Assembly: GCA_018821425.1 (NCBI GenBank)
Contig: JAHJMH010000032.1
Location: 1 to 5,140, forward strand
Direction of reading: 5' to 3'
From: Nanobdellota archaeon
Lineage (GTDB): Archaea > Nanobdellota > Nanobdellia > Pacearchaeales > GW2011-AR1
DNA length: 5,140 bases
The first letter of the stretch is position 1, and each line of letters starts with the position of its first letter. A program made the translations under genes and the position numbers. Below are positions 4,918 to 5,140 of the stretch, piece by piece. The notes beneath the pieces were generated by a model. That model saw only the letters and a list, made by a program, of their open reading frames with translations, had not been told where the DNA came from and made no database searches.

Positions 4918-5140
4918 TTACTTTTTACTATAATAATGCATGACATCCTCCGCACACCAAAGTGCGCGGTTTCCATGAGGGATATTCTGAATTCTGACAT
5001 AGTTCTGCACGACATCAAATCGCACAAACCCGACGCTGGACGCAAACTTTCCTCTGCTCCACAAATGCCCGCGAGGATAACGGAGCCTCGATTTCGCATG
5101 ATGCTCAAAGAAAAGTTTTGCGGAGAGACCTTTTAGAATC
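4918..5140 (-). CDS. tnpA: IS200/IS605-family Y1 transposase TnpA, 3' part (partial, runs off window)
   Basis: The 73 codons read from 5139 to the TAA at 4920-4918 encode the C-terminal half of a Y1 (HUH) single-strand transposase, which excises and inserts the element as single-stranded DNA. Seen in window numbering: LKGLSAKLFF (2-11), GHLWSRGKF (24-32), SVGFV (35-39), and the catalytic-tyrosine helix NYVRIQN with Tyr47 (bases 5001-4999) and Gln51. The HUH metal-binding motif and the start lie beyond 5140. Family members have about 130-150 residues, so roughly half is present. Codons (GCG, CGC, CTC, GTC) are far more GC-rich than in the rest of the window, indicating foreign origin. The C-terminal extension after Tyr47 (26 residues) overlaps the subterminal hairpin, and its last few AT-rich codons (below about 4937) may come from flanking host DNA. 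No tnpB is seen. Intactness upstream cannot be judged. Confidence 0.85.
   Translation of the reverse strand, partial: ILKGLSAKLFFEHHAKSRLRYPRGHLWSRGKFASSVGFVRFDVVQNYVRIQNIPHGNRALWCAEDVMHYYSKK
4950..4969. repeat. Imperfect subterminal hairpin of the IS right end
   Basis: CCGCACAC and GTGCGCGG flank a CAAA loop on the plus strand, giving an 8-bp stem with one A-C mismatch (4954/4965). On the tnpA sense strand the mismatch becomes a G-T wobble and the loop is TTTG. IS200/IS605 transposases recognise such hairpins near the element ends in single-stranded DNA, and its place beside the tnpA 3' end fits. It could also act as a weak transcription terminator, but no strict U-run follows directly. Confidence 0.65.

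Larger units (their letters stand above)
4910..5140 (-). mobile_element. Right end of an IS200/IS605-type insertion sequence (partial)
   Basis: The AT-rich host sequence changes abruptly to roughly even base composition between about 4910 and 4940 and stays so to the window end. This block contains the tnpA 3' part and a subterminal hairpin, the expected arrangement of an IS200/IS605 right end. These elements have no terminal inverted repeats and make no target duplication, so the exact cleavage point cannot be read from one side. The composition break and the usual short hairpin-to-end distance favour about 4925-4940; the start of the aminotransferase remnant allows as far left as 4905. Confidence 0.7.

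Noticed and set aside
4914..5108. Minus-strand 64-codon ATG frame at the right end
   Set aside because: It overlaps the tnpA 3' part in a different frame and encodes nothing recognisable; the frame ending at 4918 carries the transposase motifs.
4936..5136. Plus-strand 66-codon ATG frame across the GC-richer right end
   Set aside because: It is antisense to the tnpA frame, has no recognisable motif, and is explained by the transposase coding on the other strand.
1..5140. CRISPR array, tRNA, rRNA or riboswitch
   Set aside because: No regularly spaced repeats, no cloverleaf or conserved rRNA stretch, and no recognisable riboswitch core were seen on either strand.

Overview
The window is a very AT-rich piece of a prokaryotic surface-glycan (O-antigen, capsule or S-layer-glycan type) biosynthesis locus. 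Codons are dominated by AAA, ATT, TTA and AGA, and most starts lack a strong Shine-Dalgarno sequence. This fits a low-GC uncultured bacterium or a small-genome archaeon. The sequence alone does not settle the domain.

Layout, left to right. (1) An rmlC-like NDP-4-keto-6-deoxysugar 3,5-epimerase lies on the minus strand (22-678). (2) A short divergent intergenic region follows (679-782). (3) A plus-strand run of glycan genes comes next: a broken N-terminal fragment of a GT10 (alpha-1,3/4-fucosyltransferase family) gene (783-971), a GT4-like glycosyltransferase overlapping it by ATGA (968-2119), a class I methyltransferase-like protein with a hydrophobic N-terminal segment (2134-2901), and, after a 128-base spacer, a complete three-domain sugar C-methyltransferase (3030-4295). 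(4) Convergent to these, on the minus strand, is a DUF6165 gene (4326-4703). It is preceded in the same open frame by the C-terminal remnant of a class I/II PLP aminotransferase (4704-4904). (5) At the right edge the base composition jumps to about even GC. Here lies the 3' part of an IS200/IS605-family Y1 transposase gene (tnpA, 4918-5140, minus strand, running off the window) with an imperfect subterminal hairpin (4950-4969). This transposase sits in a frame with no ATG inside the window, so simple ORF calling misses it.

How it fits together. RmlC and the C-methyltransferase are both nucleotide-deoxysugar tailoring enzymes and together suggest a C-methyl-branched 6-deoxyhexose. The GT4-like enzyme would transfer a sugar, and the methyltransferase-like protein could decorate the glycan. 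The GT10 fragment, the aminotransferase remnant and the insertion sequence mark the block as a recombining, mosaic locus. I saw no wholly new defence or mobile system. The most interesting signals are the gene-fragment junctions: the GT10 stub bracketed by a 21/23-bp direct repeat, and the aminotransferase tail joined in frame to DUF6165 next to the IS end.
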